From: Serpula lacrymans var. lacrymans S7.9
Lineage: Eukaryota > Basidiomycota > Agaricomycetes > Boletales > Serpulaceae
DNA length: 64,000 nucleotides
Direction: 5' to 3'
NCBI RefSeq assembly: GCF_000218685.1
Contig: NW_006763290.1
Location: forward strand, 758,723-822,722
Both the position numbers and the translations under genes were made by a program. Below, in pieces: positions 10,539-22,037 of the stretch. The number at the start of each line of letters is the position of its first letter. Positions within the stretch are counted from its first letter, which is position 1. The notes under the pieces are model-generated. The model searched no databases. It was not told where the DNA came from and saw only the letters and a list, made by a program, of their open reading frames with translations.

Positions 10539-13174
10539 TTGCACTCTTGCATAGTTGCAATCACTCAAACAAGGAAAACAATACCTTTAATACTTCTAGC
10601 ACTCTCAAGGCCCAGCCCCGCTTCCCAAAATAACCATCAGCTCAATCTCCAACTTCAGACCGTACAGGTGGTTACTTACGAGAAGAAGTACCGTAATGAG
10701 CGCCAAAAATCGAAACAAGCTTGAAGTTCTGTTGATGATCTTCGGCAGCAGTTGCAGCAGGTCAAATCTACGTACATCAAAGAAGCTACAACCCATACAG
10801 CAACACAGCAGGAACTTACAATAACAAAAACAGTATTACAGCATGCACAAGAACACAATTTAGTGTTGTCAAAACGGAAACATGCACCTGTAATGCAGGT
10901 TGCACGAGCTCCAAAGCAAAAGGCACATACAGTCCGAAAAGCATCAAAGAAGGCTATTGAAAAGGTCAAAGCAACAGGCCCGGGCACATTCATGATGAGG
11001 GAGAAAGGAAACACCACCAAAACAGCTAGGGGAATGCTGAGAGACCTTGTGGCCCTCCACAACGTGCCGGTTGCCCATGCAGAAGGAGTAGTGTCCGTGG
11101 TTACAGCTGCCGTGGGTGTGACTGTTGAGGGGAGAGCAAGTAAGTGCAGTATAGGACAAATTGCATTAAAAGGAGGTGAAGCGGCCAATATACAGGGGGT
11201 GGATGATATTGTTGGGTCCAAAGGTACAATATCAATGTTGCAACTACCTAAAAATAGACTGAATCAGCTTTGATAGGCATTACACTAAGCTAAGACAGTA
11301 CAACTCACAAAAATGTGAATTACAAGTCCCGCCATATCATGCTTACCACATCAAGTGGTGAGAAAGTCAGTTGTGCAATTGGTGTCTACTCCGCTATCAA
11401 TCATACAAGTGAGACTCAGTTGAAGGGATGGTGGGAACTCGTACTGGAGATGTACAGGACCTACAATGAGTCCTCGAGGGGAAAAGAATACCAGGCAGAC
11501 CCCCGAGAATTCTATCTTGCAGTTAAAGGTATATCCACGGACCGTGCCAGAGATCAAAAGAAGTTTGTGCATCTGTTACTGGATGTACAAAGTCAAGCCA
11601 ACCAAGAGACCCGAGGAGAGAAGGCACTGTCAAACCTTGCACACAAGAAGTACAGAGCCTTGCTCAACAAGCTGGCCAAGCACCCATGTTTAATGCAGTA
11701 AGTGTAGAGAGCTGGAGGTGTTTATCAGATGATGAAAGGAGGCCCGTTCATTGATGGCAATAAATGACTTTCAGCTTTATCAAATACACTGATGGAACAA
11801 GAAAAGCATCATGCACAATCAGTTGGCAAAGCGACCCAGGAAATAATCTCAGCAGCAGGGGGGCTGGAATTATGGCATGGATTATTGAATGGGGAAAGGG
11901 AAGTCCATTTATCAGTGGCACTTTGCACGGTACATATCAAAATTGGCCAGAAGGAGTTTGATGGGCTGTTGGACATTGAGAAAGATGCCGCAACATTTTT
12001 TGTGTGGGCGGGATGCTTCATGCACAAGGGGCTCAACACCGTCAAAGGAGGATACACCAGAATGTCAGGATGCTGGAAAAAACATGACCTACTGGGGCCT
12101 GCAAAGCTTTTGAACAAGGACAATGCTGCCGCAGCATCAATTTGGCCATCAGCAGCAAGGTTGCGGGGGATTGAGGTCTCCAAGAGGGGTGCCATCAAAG
12201 TACTGAGCCTTGTTGGAGCTATTTTTTGTCACAAGGACAATAAGAAGGGTCAGCAGGACACATTATGCTTCTACATGGAGGCCAAACTTGGCTATACCTT
12301 TCAATGGCCAGATACGAGCAACACTCAATACCAGAGTTATGGCGATGCAGCTACTGTTTGGATCATTCATCATGAACTCCTCATTAGCTTCCTAGGGGTT
12401 GTCAAGGACAAAAAGGAAAAATATACCTTCAGGAACATCAAGAAGAATGTTCTCACCAGATTACTTGACCCAGAGATGGACTTCAGGATATATCCCCTTG
12501 CAATCTACTCCCAGATTATCACAATTCCTTGCATGCAACAAGTGAGAGGTCCGACACAAGAACATACCAATATTTTGGACCTGGAACCTTTTCTCATCAT
12601 AATGATTGCCCATTGCACAGCAATTGTTGCTGATCCTGACCTTGCCCCGGCACCTGATGCAAGATATCAAACTGCAACCCTCAATGGCCAGCCATTCAAG
12701 CGTCTGGAGGTGTTCTATGCTGTCCAAAGGCTGATCCTGATGCTTCCAAAAATTTGAGGACTGCTGGTGGAGTTCTTTCAGGGTGCCAAGGACACATGGG
12801 AGTGGTTTTTGAGTGACTTTACTGCAGGTGGGGCCATAGATCGAGTAACCAATGCACAATATGAACAAGCGTGAATGAAAACTACAAACAATGATAATGA
12901 AGGAACACTAGGGACATACCAAATATCCGCCAGATGAGCACCAAGAATGACAATTGATCAGTTCAATGCAAGGCTTTGCTACAAAAGAAACAATACCGGC
13001 TTGTATATCAAAAATATTCTTCATTCCTCGGTGGATCAAAAACTACTTTGGAAAAAAGCTTGCAAGAAGAGTTCTGGTGGTCATCAGAAGAAGCGGCGCC
13101 TCACACAGGCATGGTATGATCAACTGGTAGTCGCAAAGAAGCACAAAAAGGAAAGGTGCAAGCAGGCAAAATGA
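10539..13174 (+). pseudogene. unclassified Agaricomycete transposase-like gene (family K)
   Basis: Frames 10752-11273, 11315-11701, 11792-12757 and 12947-13174 together read as one protein. It has a basic coiled N-terminus (QQVKSTYIKEATTHTATQQE), then IGVYSAINHTSETQLKGW, STDRARDQKKFVHLLLD, FFVWAGCFMHKGLNTVKGGY, KLLNKDNAAAASIW, FPDTSNTQYQSYG-like (here WPDTSNTQYQSYGDAATV), CMQQVRGPTQEHTNILDL and a basic tail (KKHKKERCKQAK). I recall this pattern as a highly repeated, mostly unannotated family in Agaricomycetes. The early Asp motifs resemble an RNase H-like (DDE) nuclease, which is inference. Stops and frame changes separate the blocks. An inverted partial copy lies at 15859-16562. Confidence 0.6.
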
Positions 13175-14229
13175 AATCAAGACTGGAGACGGTAACAAGC
13201 AAACCTTGAAAGCTATTACTAGTTCAGTCCTAGCAGCAAAAAATCAGTTTTCAGCGTTGGTATGAACCATTGTTGAATCTCAAAACTAATATTAACCAGT
13301 CTAAAAGGCACAAGCATGCAGCAATTTAGAAGACATAAAAAATTTTGGAGCTGTTATCTATACAGGGACAGAACATGCAGGCCAACAGATGTTAGGGGTT
13401 TTTGGAGGCTCCCATATAGTCAAGGCCTTCATTGACGAGCGTGAAATTGACATCAGGCAAATGGTTGATTATCTTACTACGGTCTTTAAGTGCATATTTG
13501 ATCTGTTCCGCTTTTTTTTTACTGATCCTCTTGCTGCAGATTTAAAAATCTAGGCAATCAAAAATTGCCCGAGATACCTGTCTTCCCTTCCAAAGGTTTT
13601 CAACTTTGGCCAGGAGAGTTGGCGTGTGATTGTGATAGACAAGCATTCACAGCAATAATGCACAAAGGTCTTTGTAAGTTTTGCTATTTTGTGTACCAAC
13701 CAATTAAATGAAATCTTTTAGAGTTGGCCAACATTGACGTGCAGAAGGTACACTGGAAACATTGGTTGAGGATCGCCCGGAAACACGAGATAGTCATTCT
13801 AAACTGGCCAGATGGTGTCCTTCCGGTCCCTAGGCCAGGTTTCAACTTCAGGGATTTGGGGTCCCATGGACTTGCAAGGTTGACCACAGGATATATATGA
13901 CATTGTATGGGTTCAAAATCTCAAGTAGTATACCCAGCTATTGTGAAATGGGATGCAGGCATGTATCTCTTAGACATTAAGAGAATGTTTGCTAATCATT
14001 TTATTTTTCCATCATATCTTTAGATGCAAGAAGAACCCAAAAAGGAGGTGGGCATACCACTGGTGAAGGATATACGAGGTAACTCCTTGCATGTTCTAGG
14101 AGACTGTGTGGAATAGCAGAAGAGGAACTATATCAAACACCAGGATTTGGTTGAAGAAGCCACATTCCGTAACCATACTCGAAGCACTACTTCTCTTGGG
14201 GATCACCAGCCAGATATTCCACAATGTGC
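13175..14229 (+). other. decayed coding remnants, no gene supportable
   Basis: Short plus-strand pieces such as MLGVFGGSHIVKAFIDERE (near 13390) and VHWKHWLRIARKHEIVILNW (near 13745) look like exons of a repeat-associated protein. They are not in one frame, are separated by stops, and match nothing I can name. They follow family K on the same strand and may be its 3' region. Confidence 0.35.
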
Positions 14230-14325
14230 ACCCCCCTTTGGCCCCCGCCCCCATGCTCCTCCTTCTGGCCCCCACCCTCATGCTCCTCTTGGTCCCCATC
14301 CCTGTGCTCCTCCTCCCAGTCTCCG
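14230..14325 (+). repeat. C-rich minisatellite
   Basis: A pyrimidine-rich stretch of three to four imperfect units of about 27 bases (CCCCCACCCTCATGCTCCT type), translating as repeated GPxPHAP. It abuts the 5' truncation of the copia element. GC content is far above the surroundings. Confidence 0.65.
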
Positions 14326-15524
14326 CCACCATGTTCTACAACACCCTGACACTCGCTCAGCACTTCAAACTTCGTGATCTTGGCCCTACTTCCTACCTAC
14401 TTGGCATTTCCATCACCGGAGACCTCAGCAATCGCACCATCTCCCTCTCCCAACATCAGTACACTCTGGACATTCTGGAGCGCTTTGGCATGAAGGACTG
14501 CAAGCCTGTGTCCACTCCAATGGACCCTGGTTTATGATAAAATTGGATAAATGACCAGACCAGGGATTGAACCTGGAACCTTCTGGATACATGCCAGCTG
14601 CTCTACTAATTGAGCTATATGGCCAAGGTTATACAATGTAGGATCTTAAACATGACATGCAACCACGGACGTATTACACAGAATAGCTGCTGCATACTGG
14701 GCTGGCTTACAAATCAGAGGTATTATCCTATGGGGTATTGGTATGTCAGAGTATATTCTAACAGTTTACGCCTCACCAAGGATATGTCTCCCAAGACACC
14801 AGAAGAAGTGCAACTGATGAAGGACATTCCCTATCTTGCTGCTGTTGGTGCTCTGATGTATTTGTCCTAACATTACCTATACTGTTGGAGTTCTTGCCAG
14901 ATTCAATTCCAATCCTGGGCCCACCCACTGGGGTGCTGTCAAGCACTTATTCCGCTACTTGCAAGGCACCCTCAATCACTCACTTGTCCTTGGCCCTGAT
15001 CCTAATTCCACTGAACTCTTCACCACTTTCTCTGATGCTGATCATGGTGGTGACAAGGACTCTGGACGCTCTACTGGTGCTTACCTTGTCAAGATTGGAT
15101 CTGGTGCTGTCTCTTGGAGTTCCAAACTTCAAAGCATTGTTGCTCTTTCCACCACTGAGGCAGAATATATTGCTGCTGTTGAAGCTGGCAAGGGGATCTG
15201 CTGGATGCGAAATCTGCTGAAGGAAATGGGCTATCCTATTACCTCTCCTTCCACCCTTCACATTGACAACCAATCTGCCATCTCTGTGTCCAAGAATCCT
15301 GAACACCATGGTTGAATGAAGCACCTTGATTTACACTGGCATTGGTTGAAAGATATTGTTGGCTCTGGCCAAATTGCTCCCACCTTTGTGCCCACTGCTG
15401 AAATGCCTGCTGATTTGTTGATCAAGGCTCTGGCTAAGCCTAAAGTTGAAATGTTCAGACAGATGATAGGACTTGTTAGATCAGGGGGGAGCTAATGCTT
15501 GGGAGGTGCAGCATCAGGGGGGAG
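14326..15524 (+). pseudogene. Ty1/copia pol remnant: end of RT and RNase H
   Basis: Starts inside the reverse transcriptase with TLAQHFKLRDLGPTSYLLG and YTLDILERFGMKDCKPVSTP, then MDPGL, where the 229-bp insertion 14535-14763 sits. It continues RLTKDMSPKTPEEVQLMKDI, a frame shift near 14870, then RNase H: FSDADHGGDKDSGRSTGAYL, STTEAEYIAAVEA and HIDNQSAISVSKNPEHHG. A TGA (15313-15315) follows, where related elements have Arg (CGA). The frame goes on to MKHLDLHWHWLKDI. A polypurine tract (AGGGGGGAG, 15516-15524) precedes the LTR. gag, protease, integrase and the 5' LTR are absent. Confidence 0.88.
14535..14763 (-). mobile_element. 229-bp insertion with tRNA-Thr-like sequence, copy 1
   Basis: On the plus strand it runs TGATAAAATT...TATTCTAACA, with the exact 5-bp duplication GTTTA (14530-14534 and 14764-14768). 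Removing it restores the copia frame GLRLTKD. On the minus strand 14623-14553 reads as a near-complete tRNA: D-arm GCTC/GAGC, anticodon stem CTGG/CCAG with loop CATGTAT (anticodon TGT would be Thr), T-arm CCAGG/CCTGG with loop TTCAATC. The ends are TG...CA as in an LTR. A 228-bp sister copy is at 55866-56093. A solo mini-LTR carrying a tRNA-like gene, or an unusual SINE, both fit. Confidence 0.82.
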
Positions 15525-15858
15525 TATTAGTTTTGGTGATTCTGCACCTAGTTGTGCTATCTATTTTCCCTTCTTTCTGAATCACTTTCCTCTTTATTCT
15601 TTTTGCTGTATTGTTCAGTATTCACTGAGCATTCTATAATTTCGCCTTTGTGGCTGATTTGTTTACCTTTGTTTAGAAAACTTCGGACTAGTATTGCAGA
15701 GTCCAGTATTCCTGTTCTTTAGTTACTTATACTGGACTCTAGGTACTGTACACATTCTGTACTCTCTGATAATATAGTTACTCATACTGGACTCTAGTTC
15801 TGTCCCTGTTAGCTCTCAGCAAGTGGCTAGACATTTCCCAGAAGTTCTCAATTGAACA
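15525..15858 (+). mobile_element. 3' LTR of the copia C1 element
   Basis: 334 bp starting TATTAGTTTTGGTG right after the polypurine tract and ending CAATTGAACA. It matches the solo LTR at 8874-9201 almost base for base. Both begin TA instead of TG, so either the family has this variant or both copies descend from a mutated source. No matching 5' LTR is present, as the element is truncated at about 14326. Confidence 0.9.
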
Positions 15859-16562
15859 CTACTATCCCCTGACTCTGAAGCTAAATCTATTGTGCCACTC
15901 TCTTCAACAACCTCACAAGCAACACGAGTACACGGGCAAGCCTTTCCAGAATTATAACACTTGATGGTGGCCTCCAATGCCTTCACATTCCCAGCCTTCA
16001 GCATGCCAATTTCACTGTTTGGTGGCACCTTTGAACCAAAATATTGGTGCCATTATAACTGCAGCATGACCCATGCAACAGTTGTCTTCGGTATAGCTGC
16101 AACTTCAAGTCGAGGTACAGCGGCAGCAACTTTGGCATCAGCTGCGTCCTTTTTTGCCTGTTTGCATCTGTCCTTTTTGTGCTTCTTTGCAGCTACCAGT
16201 TGATCATACTATGCCTGTGTGAGGTGCAGCTTCTTCTGATGACCACCGGAACCCTTCTCACAAGCTCTTTTCTGAAGGAGTTTTTGATCCACCAAGGAAT
16301 GAAGAATATTTTTGATATATGAGCTGGTATTGTTTCTTTTGTATCAAAGCCTTGCATTGAACTGATCAATTGTCATTCTTGGTGCTTGTCTGGCGGATAT
16401 ACAGTATGTCCCCAGTGTTCCCTCATTATCATTGTTTATAGTTTTCATCCATGCTTGCTCACATTGTGTATCAGTTGCTCGATCTATGGCCCCACCTGCA
16501 GCAAACTCACTCAAAAACTGCTCCCATGTGTCCTTGGTGACCTAGAAGAACTCCACCAGCAG
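15859..16562 (-). pseudogene. inverted fragment of family K transposase-like gene
   Basis: Reverse-complementing 16170-16562 gives the sequence of 12760-13170 with few changes (VDQKLL, GSGGHQKKLHLTQ-type residues, the AAKKHKKDRCKQAK-type tail). It then extends beyond where the first copy ends, with a Cys-containing region (GKACPCTRVACEV near 15910) and a C-terminal acidic tail. It abuts the copia LTR on the left and a Helitron fragment on the right. Both junctions are abrupt. Confidence 0.7.
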
Positions 16563-17507
16563 TTGGTGTTTGCTGTTATTGTAAGGAGAATATTAGGTTT
16601 GTGGCAGTGGCAACATATAGCCATGGAGTCCTAGAAGAGCTGGTACATGTGCCGTGTACTTTCAATGAAAAGATGGTAGGATAATGTTCTGGCCCTGTTG
16701 ACCCAAATCTATTTCCCCATCATTTTGATCCATAGCATCTTTAACACTTTTGTAAAGGTCTGCCCTTATGTCTTTTTGATAACGATGGACTCACTTCAAT
16801 TCACTTTCTTCTGTGGAAGCCCATGCATCAACGCAATACTCCCAAAGTAGCTTTCCATAGAAGTGATTAGATTGATTGGTTCTTTGGGAATGAAGATGGT
16901 ATGCATAATAACACGGCTGGGAGACATATTCACTGCATATATTTCCATCAGCATTTTGAATGGACTGTAATGTCCTATGCCACCCTTGTTCTCCAAAGGG
17001 AAATAGGAGGACATAATGCAGAGGTGAATAAAGGGGGTACAAATAGCTGATATGCTTGAGACCACCACCATGATCAAATTGCTTCAGCTGCAAAACAATA
17101 TCACAGTCCTCATCAACATTGTGTTCTCCATCTCCAGGGATAACAGCAGCAACGTCATCTGCAGTAGGAAGATTATAACAACTTTGGTCCAGAGTTTGGT
17201 CAAGAGCTATATGGGCTGTTATGTTGGTACTTTCTGCTTCAGGCTTTTCCATGATGATCTGATAAGCTTGCTTGTACAACAGGATGAATGGATTGAATGG
17301 ATTGAATGGATTGGATTGCTCCAGGGTATCCTGGATCTCCGGCATGGTTGCTGGTGTAGTGCTATGCCCCCTTTTATTCTTATTACGTAAAAAAAAAGGG
17401 CAGTCTGTGGGTCGTGAATGTAAAGCTGGCTAAAAGAGGGAGTTTTACCTTCAGGTGGATGGAATGCACTGATGCTATGATGAAGGCCTCCCACCACAGG
17501 CATTGGC
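16563..17507 (-). pseudogene. Helitron A fragment, copy 4 (N-terminal region)
   Basis: The minus strand encodes MPEIQDTLEQSNPFNPFNPF, then LLYKQAYQIIMEKPEAEST, QFDHGGGLKHISYLYPLY and EYVSQPCYYAYHLHSQ, matching 36900-37800 in copy 1 at about 95% by eye. The NPF repeat has three units here, against two in copies 1 and 3. Neither the zinc motif, the HUH site nor the helicase is present. It ends at about 17507 in unrelated DNA. Confidence 0.8.
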
Positions 17508-18829
17508 TTATATGAGCTGGGATTATAATGGCATCATATACAGATATCTTTATTATTAGGTGCTGCCAATGACCCAGGAAAATAAATAGATGATTTTTAT
17601 ACTAAAATTCCCAATTAATGCTACCTGTTTCTGCGGCTTTGAGAGTGAAAAAAATTAAAGTCATTTCACAGTATAATCTTTGCAATTAATCTGCATATAT
17701 TGTCAAAAGAATCACCCTCAATGCCGATAAAATATGAAGATTTTTACAGAGAAAATATTTAAAATATTCTCAGAGAATTAATTCTAAAATTCTCCACCAT
17801 TGAACCAGCAGATTTATAGTGATAATATTTTAAAATACTCCAAGATTATCATTCTCATTTATCTGCAACTGTTGATTAGAAAAATTCCCAAAATATTTCC
17901 CTCCACTGTTTGTATTATCTTATCACAAGCTTGATTTACAATATAGGCCGCGCCTCAACCTAGAACTTATCTAGTGTGACACTAGTCACACATAACTCTT
18001 GTCAACTGCCTGCTGTGCAACACTGAAATTCAAGTTCAAGTTTGCTGGATCTCATGATTGTCAACTTGATGACACCGTAGCTGCACTCAAAAGCTGTAAG
18101 TTTCATTTTCCATTCTGTGCAGCATCTGATTAATTCTTTCCTCGCCTAGTGTGATACTAATCCAGGCTAATCAATATAGGATGGCCCTCTGGGCAAACCT
18201 GGTCCCTGCGTTGATGATATTTCCCACGGAATCATACATACTATACTTTAGACATGTAGCTAGCTATGTAGTATGTCAAACATTTCTGTGCAGTTGATGT
18301 CAAGTCTGGTTTTGTATGATTAAGTGGCTAATTAAAGGTACAGGATTGGGATACATACTAGGGTGCTTTGTTGTTGAGAGAGAAGTGGTATGAGATGGCC
18401 GTAGAGTGTTTGCAGGATTGACACAATGGCAACAAGAAGGATAACCGAATGCTAAAGGGCAACATCAGTCAAGAAGGGTTAATACGTAGGATGTAGTCAC
18501 AGTCACTTTGTAGCACGTCTTGGATTTCTTGATGCTGAATCTGATTATTTGCATGATCCATTGAGGTACAAAGAGGTAGATAACTAAGTAGAGAAATTGG
18601 GGATTGTTTGAGAGCAGGAGAGCTATTTAACAACATTTGAACAGGCAGGAGAAAAAGGGTTCAGACAGTGTTGTCAAGAAACAAAAAGATTACAAAAATC
18701 ACTGTTTTCCACCTGCACCAAAGGGTTTTGAGGGCGACGGGAAGAAAAGAAAAGAAAAGAGGAAATTTGAAGTGTTGACAGCATTGCAGTGAAACCGATC
18801 ATAAGGTGCAGCAACACACAGCACGGAAA
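17508..18829. other. stretch without a supportable gene
   Basis: A/T-rich DNA with no open frame above 60 codons and no recognisable motif. It separates the Helitron fragment from the minus-strand gene group. Confidence 0.55.
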
Positions 18830-18832
18830 TTA

Positions 18833-20486
18833 TGATTGAACCAGGTATATATGGTACATAATCAAATTAAACTCCCACAAAAGCCAAGGATCGCAAGGGG
18901 TCGGTTGCTCCGTTGGAAATCTGTGAATTTGAGCTTGGATGACAACTGCATCGCCAATATGTAAGTCACAGAAAGATGCTGCTACCAGGATGTCACCATG
19001 GCATACGGTATGATGTGCATCAAAAACCCTCATCTTAACTTGAAATTAGTTTAGCGCATCAGAATATTGAGGAGCACTTTACCTCTTTGTGTCCTAAGTA
19101 TCTAACATTTCAGAGGTTGAACGAGGTAGTGGTGCAGATGACAGTGTTGATAAAATGCGATGTGCCATCCAGATTATGTTGATCCCGAATGGGTATAACA
19201 TTGAATAGAACCAGCCATCGTCTTTGTGCAGCAATTGTAACTCTCCGACAAGCACCACATTGTAAGGTTGTCCACAGATTGGGTTACAAAGTGTTGCGTT
19301 TTGGTTGTAACAATCCCAGGTGGCTGTGAGCGGTAGATGTTCGAGCGCATACATATTTGAAGGAGTGTTGATGAGACTTGCAAGGGATATAAGTTGCCTG
19401 TCATGAAAATCAAATTTATGTGGTTGTGTCAATGAGGGGTTATACCTTGCAATGAAAGAGTTGTACTTGTCAGAGCAAAAACTACGAGTCACAATTTCAT
19501 TAGTGCAGATTGATAAACTACAGCATATGTAGTGTCAATATTGAACAGCGCGTTTTTTCAGTCATGTACTCACTTCGCAAAGTCCATGTTACAAATTTTG
19601 AGAATGATTTCCTCACAGCGCATGACGAGATTTTTAAGCAGAACTTAACATTTGAAATGTAAATAGGAGCATTTTTGGGAAAAGGCCGCACTTTTAGCCA
19701 TCGTATTTTTTGGAATTCAAAGCCCCTTATTAGTCCAATTTGAATTGTGCGTGGATTTTTAGGGTGACCCTTGTTTTATGCAAGGCCCTTTATTGGTGCA
19801 TTTCACCATTCACAACCGCACTGTGACATCATGGGCACATAGTCAATCACAAAGAACAGGGGCTACTCACTTTGCCAAGAGCACATGGAAGAGTGCAATG
19901 TCTTCTGCATTTGCATATGTGATGTGGTCTGGTTGCCATTGGGAATGTTTGACTAACAGTACACCTCCATACCATGTATGTTGTTGACGGATGTGTGTCT
20001 GTATGATTTCATTCACAAGCTTGTTTTCTCGCACTTGGGAATGGAATTTGCTGGTGGACTGCTTTAGGTAGAAAAAGGTTATTGGATTGGCCAGCGTAAT
20101 AGAAGGTATGTCCGTGTGACAGTTTCAAAGCAGGTGCAGTCTTGGGCTGCAATAGGTGTTATTGCTACTTCACTTTCTTCTTTGTTGTCTGATCTTCCTC
20201 TGAATTTGTCATCTTCCGTGTCAACGTAGTTTGCGTTCAGCACCAGGTATGGCTCGTATATCACTGCGGATGGGGAAACATTGGAGTGGAATAGTTCAGT
20301 GGTGCTGACGTCCACAAGAGTGGGACGTAAGCAGTTTTTTCCAAAGTATAAAGCTTGGAAAACGGTAGGGCCTGCCAGTAGTGATTAATGATTAGTGGTG
20401 CACGTGATTGGTGAAGAATGTGGACTCACAGGCAACGTGCGACGCACACATTTTGAAATCTGCAGTACTTCTTCAATGGAAGCCAT
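18833..20486 (-). CDS. intron-containing gene of unknown function (U3)
   Basis: A possible start at 20486 gives MASIEEVLQISKCVRRTLP, followed by a GTGAGT donor and a TGGCAG acceptor near 20375. Later exons contain LVLNANYVDTEDDKFRGR (near 20220), NEIIQTHIRQQHTWYGGVLL (near 19975), YNPSLTQPHKFDFHDRQLIS (near 19430), LHKDDGWFYSMLYPFGIN (near 19210) and FDAHHTVCHGDILVAASFCD (near 19020). Exon boundaries in the middle are unresolved; two frames overlap at 20060-20170. I do not recognise the protein. It lies downstream of two similar genes on the same strand, next to Helitron debris. It could be a captured or host gene, or part of an undescribed element. Confidence 0.4.
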
Positions 20487-20671
20487 CAACAAATATGGGG
20501 AAAGAGGGGTTTGTAAGAAGTAGGTCACTTTATATGGCATGTATTGCTGGCAATATCATTTGAAGTTAGGGGTCACTTGTCTACTGATGTCATTCACCAA
20601 AAATTTCCGGCTCAGCATTGCTCAACGGTGCAATTTTGTATAAGCATGAGTAGTAATATGTAGTATTACAT

Positions 20672-22037
20672 TCAGATATGGATATGTTGCTTGTCTTTCT
20701 TAGCCTCCACCTCGTCATCCTGTAAGGTTGTATGAATGAGTGATACACACTTCAGCTCAAAGTACACTTTTCTCTCCCTCCAAGGGCATTTGTTAACGGG
20801 GGTCAACTTGTCTATGTCACTTTTTAGGCAATAACATTTAATGTACGCTTCCATAAGTACAGTGTTACCCATTTGCAAGTTTGTGGCACCGTAGTAATCC
20901 ATTTTGGATTTGGGTTTGAATACCTTCCTGGCGTCATACACATCTGTGAAAGGTTTTGGCTGGAACAAGGGTTAGGAATAGGATATTGTAAATGCAGTTG
21001 ACACATACAGTTTTCTCTTGAGCTTTGTAGGCTGATTGCCAACGGGATGCTCTAATGTCGCCCCAGCATTCTTCATTGGGATCTGTAGATCATGTGTCTT
21101 GTTAGGTGATGCGGTTTCACATACAACAACAATATTTACCGCCATTTGGAAAGGACAAGTTGTCAATTACATTACGTGCGGCACTTGCTGTGTTGACACC
21201 AAATGGAACCACGGATATACTAACATGGGCACATGTTTTGCCTTTGGGATCAAACATCCACACTCAAGAGACAACACCTGGCAGCCACACTGTGCAGGGC
21301 ATGTTGCTCGAGGGATTGCAAAGAAGTGTGAACTTGTCGTGAATAGGCTTGGAATGCCCCATGTGGCCGTGGGCGGAATATTTTCAACCACATAGATTAA
21401 GTTTTTCGCATCAGAATAGTTTGCAAAAGTGCATAAACACCTGCAGTGCAGTTAGTTGTGAGTCCCATAATAGTTTGTGGTTAATGTACGCAACCGTCAG
21501 AGTGTCATACATAGCAAGTTGAGCCTTGTCTATAGCCACCAGCTCTGTGTCAGTGTGGTCGTTTGTCTTGGCAACAGTTTCTGTGATTGTTCCGTCTCCC
21601 AAAGTGGCAGAGCTTTGTAGTGCAGGGGCTTGTTCTGGCACATTTTCGGACACCACAGGGATTGACTTGTGAACTGTTGTATTTTCATTCTCATCTATAC
21701 AACAATGATTAGTAGGACACAGAGAAGTTAGTGAAATTGTGTACAGTGGGGTGTAGGAGGAGTACCGTAGTTGGCCCTCGCCAATGTTAGAGTTAAAGTT
21801 ACTGTAAAGGCTTACATGTTAAGCACTGTATTGGAGGTGTGGTGTGAATGTATATACCTTGAGGCATCTGTAATCCCCGGCTGCAAAGAGTTGCCAGAGT
21901 CACCGTTGAATCTGAGTGTGTACAAATGTCAGTTGGAAATAAGGGATGCAAAAGGAGTCTTACCTTTGTTTCTTAGCAAGCTTAATCTGTGGTAACAGAT
22001 GTATGTCTGCATGGACAGCCTTTCTCTTTGAAACCAT
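20672..22037 (-). CDS. multi-exon gene of unknown function (U2), probably decayed
   Basis: The start at 22037 gives MVSKRKAVHADIHLLPQIKL, then several short exons joined by good fungal introns (for example GTAAGACTCC...CACTCAG, GTAAATATTG...CTACAG and GTATGTGTCA...TTCCAG, the last two with CTAAC branches). Middle exons read ELVAIDKAQLAMYDTLTVAY and VSISVVPFGVNTASAARNVI. The last exon (20968-20672) reads DVYDARKVFKPKSKMDYYGA and ends at DKQHIHI. One in-frame TGA near 21268 (VVS-stop-VWMF) would be CGA by a C-to-T change. The intron set argues this was a transcribed gene. No domain is recognised. Confidence 0.45.

Noticed and set aside
14553..14623. functional tRNA-Thr gene
   Set aside because: Position 33 of the loop is A instead of the near-universal T, the acceptor stem pairs poorly, and the sequence sits inside a duplicated mobile insertion; kept as tRNA-like only.
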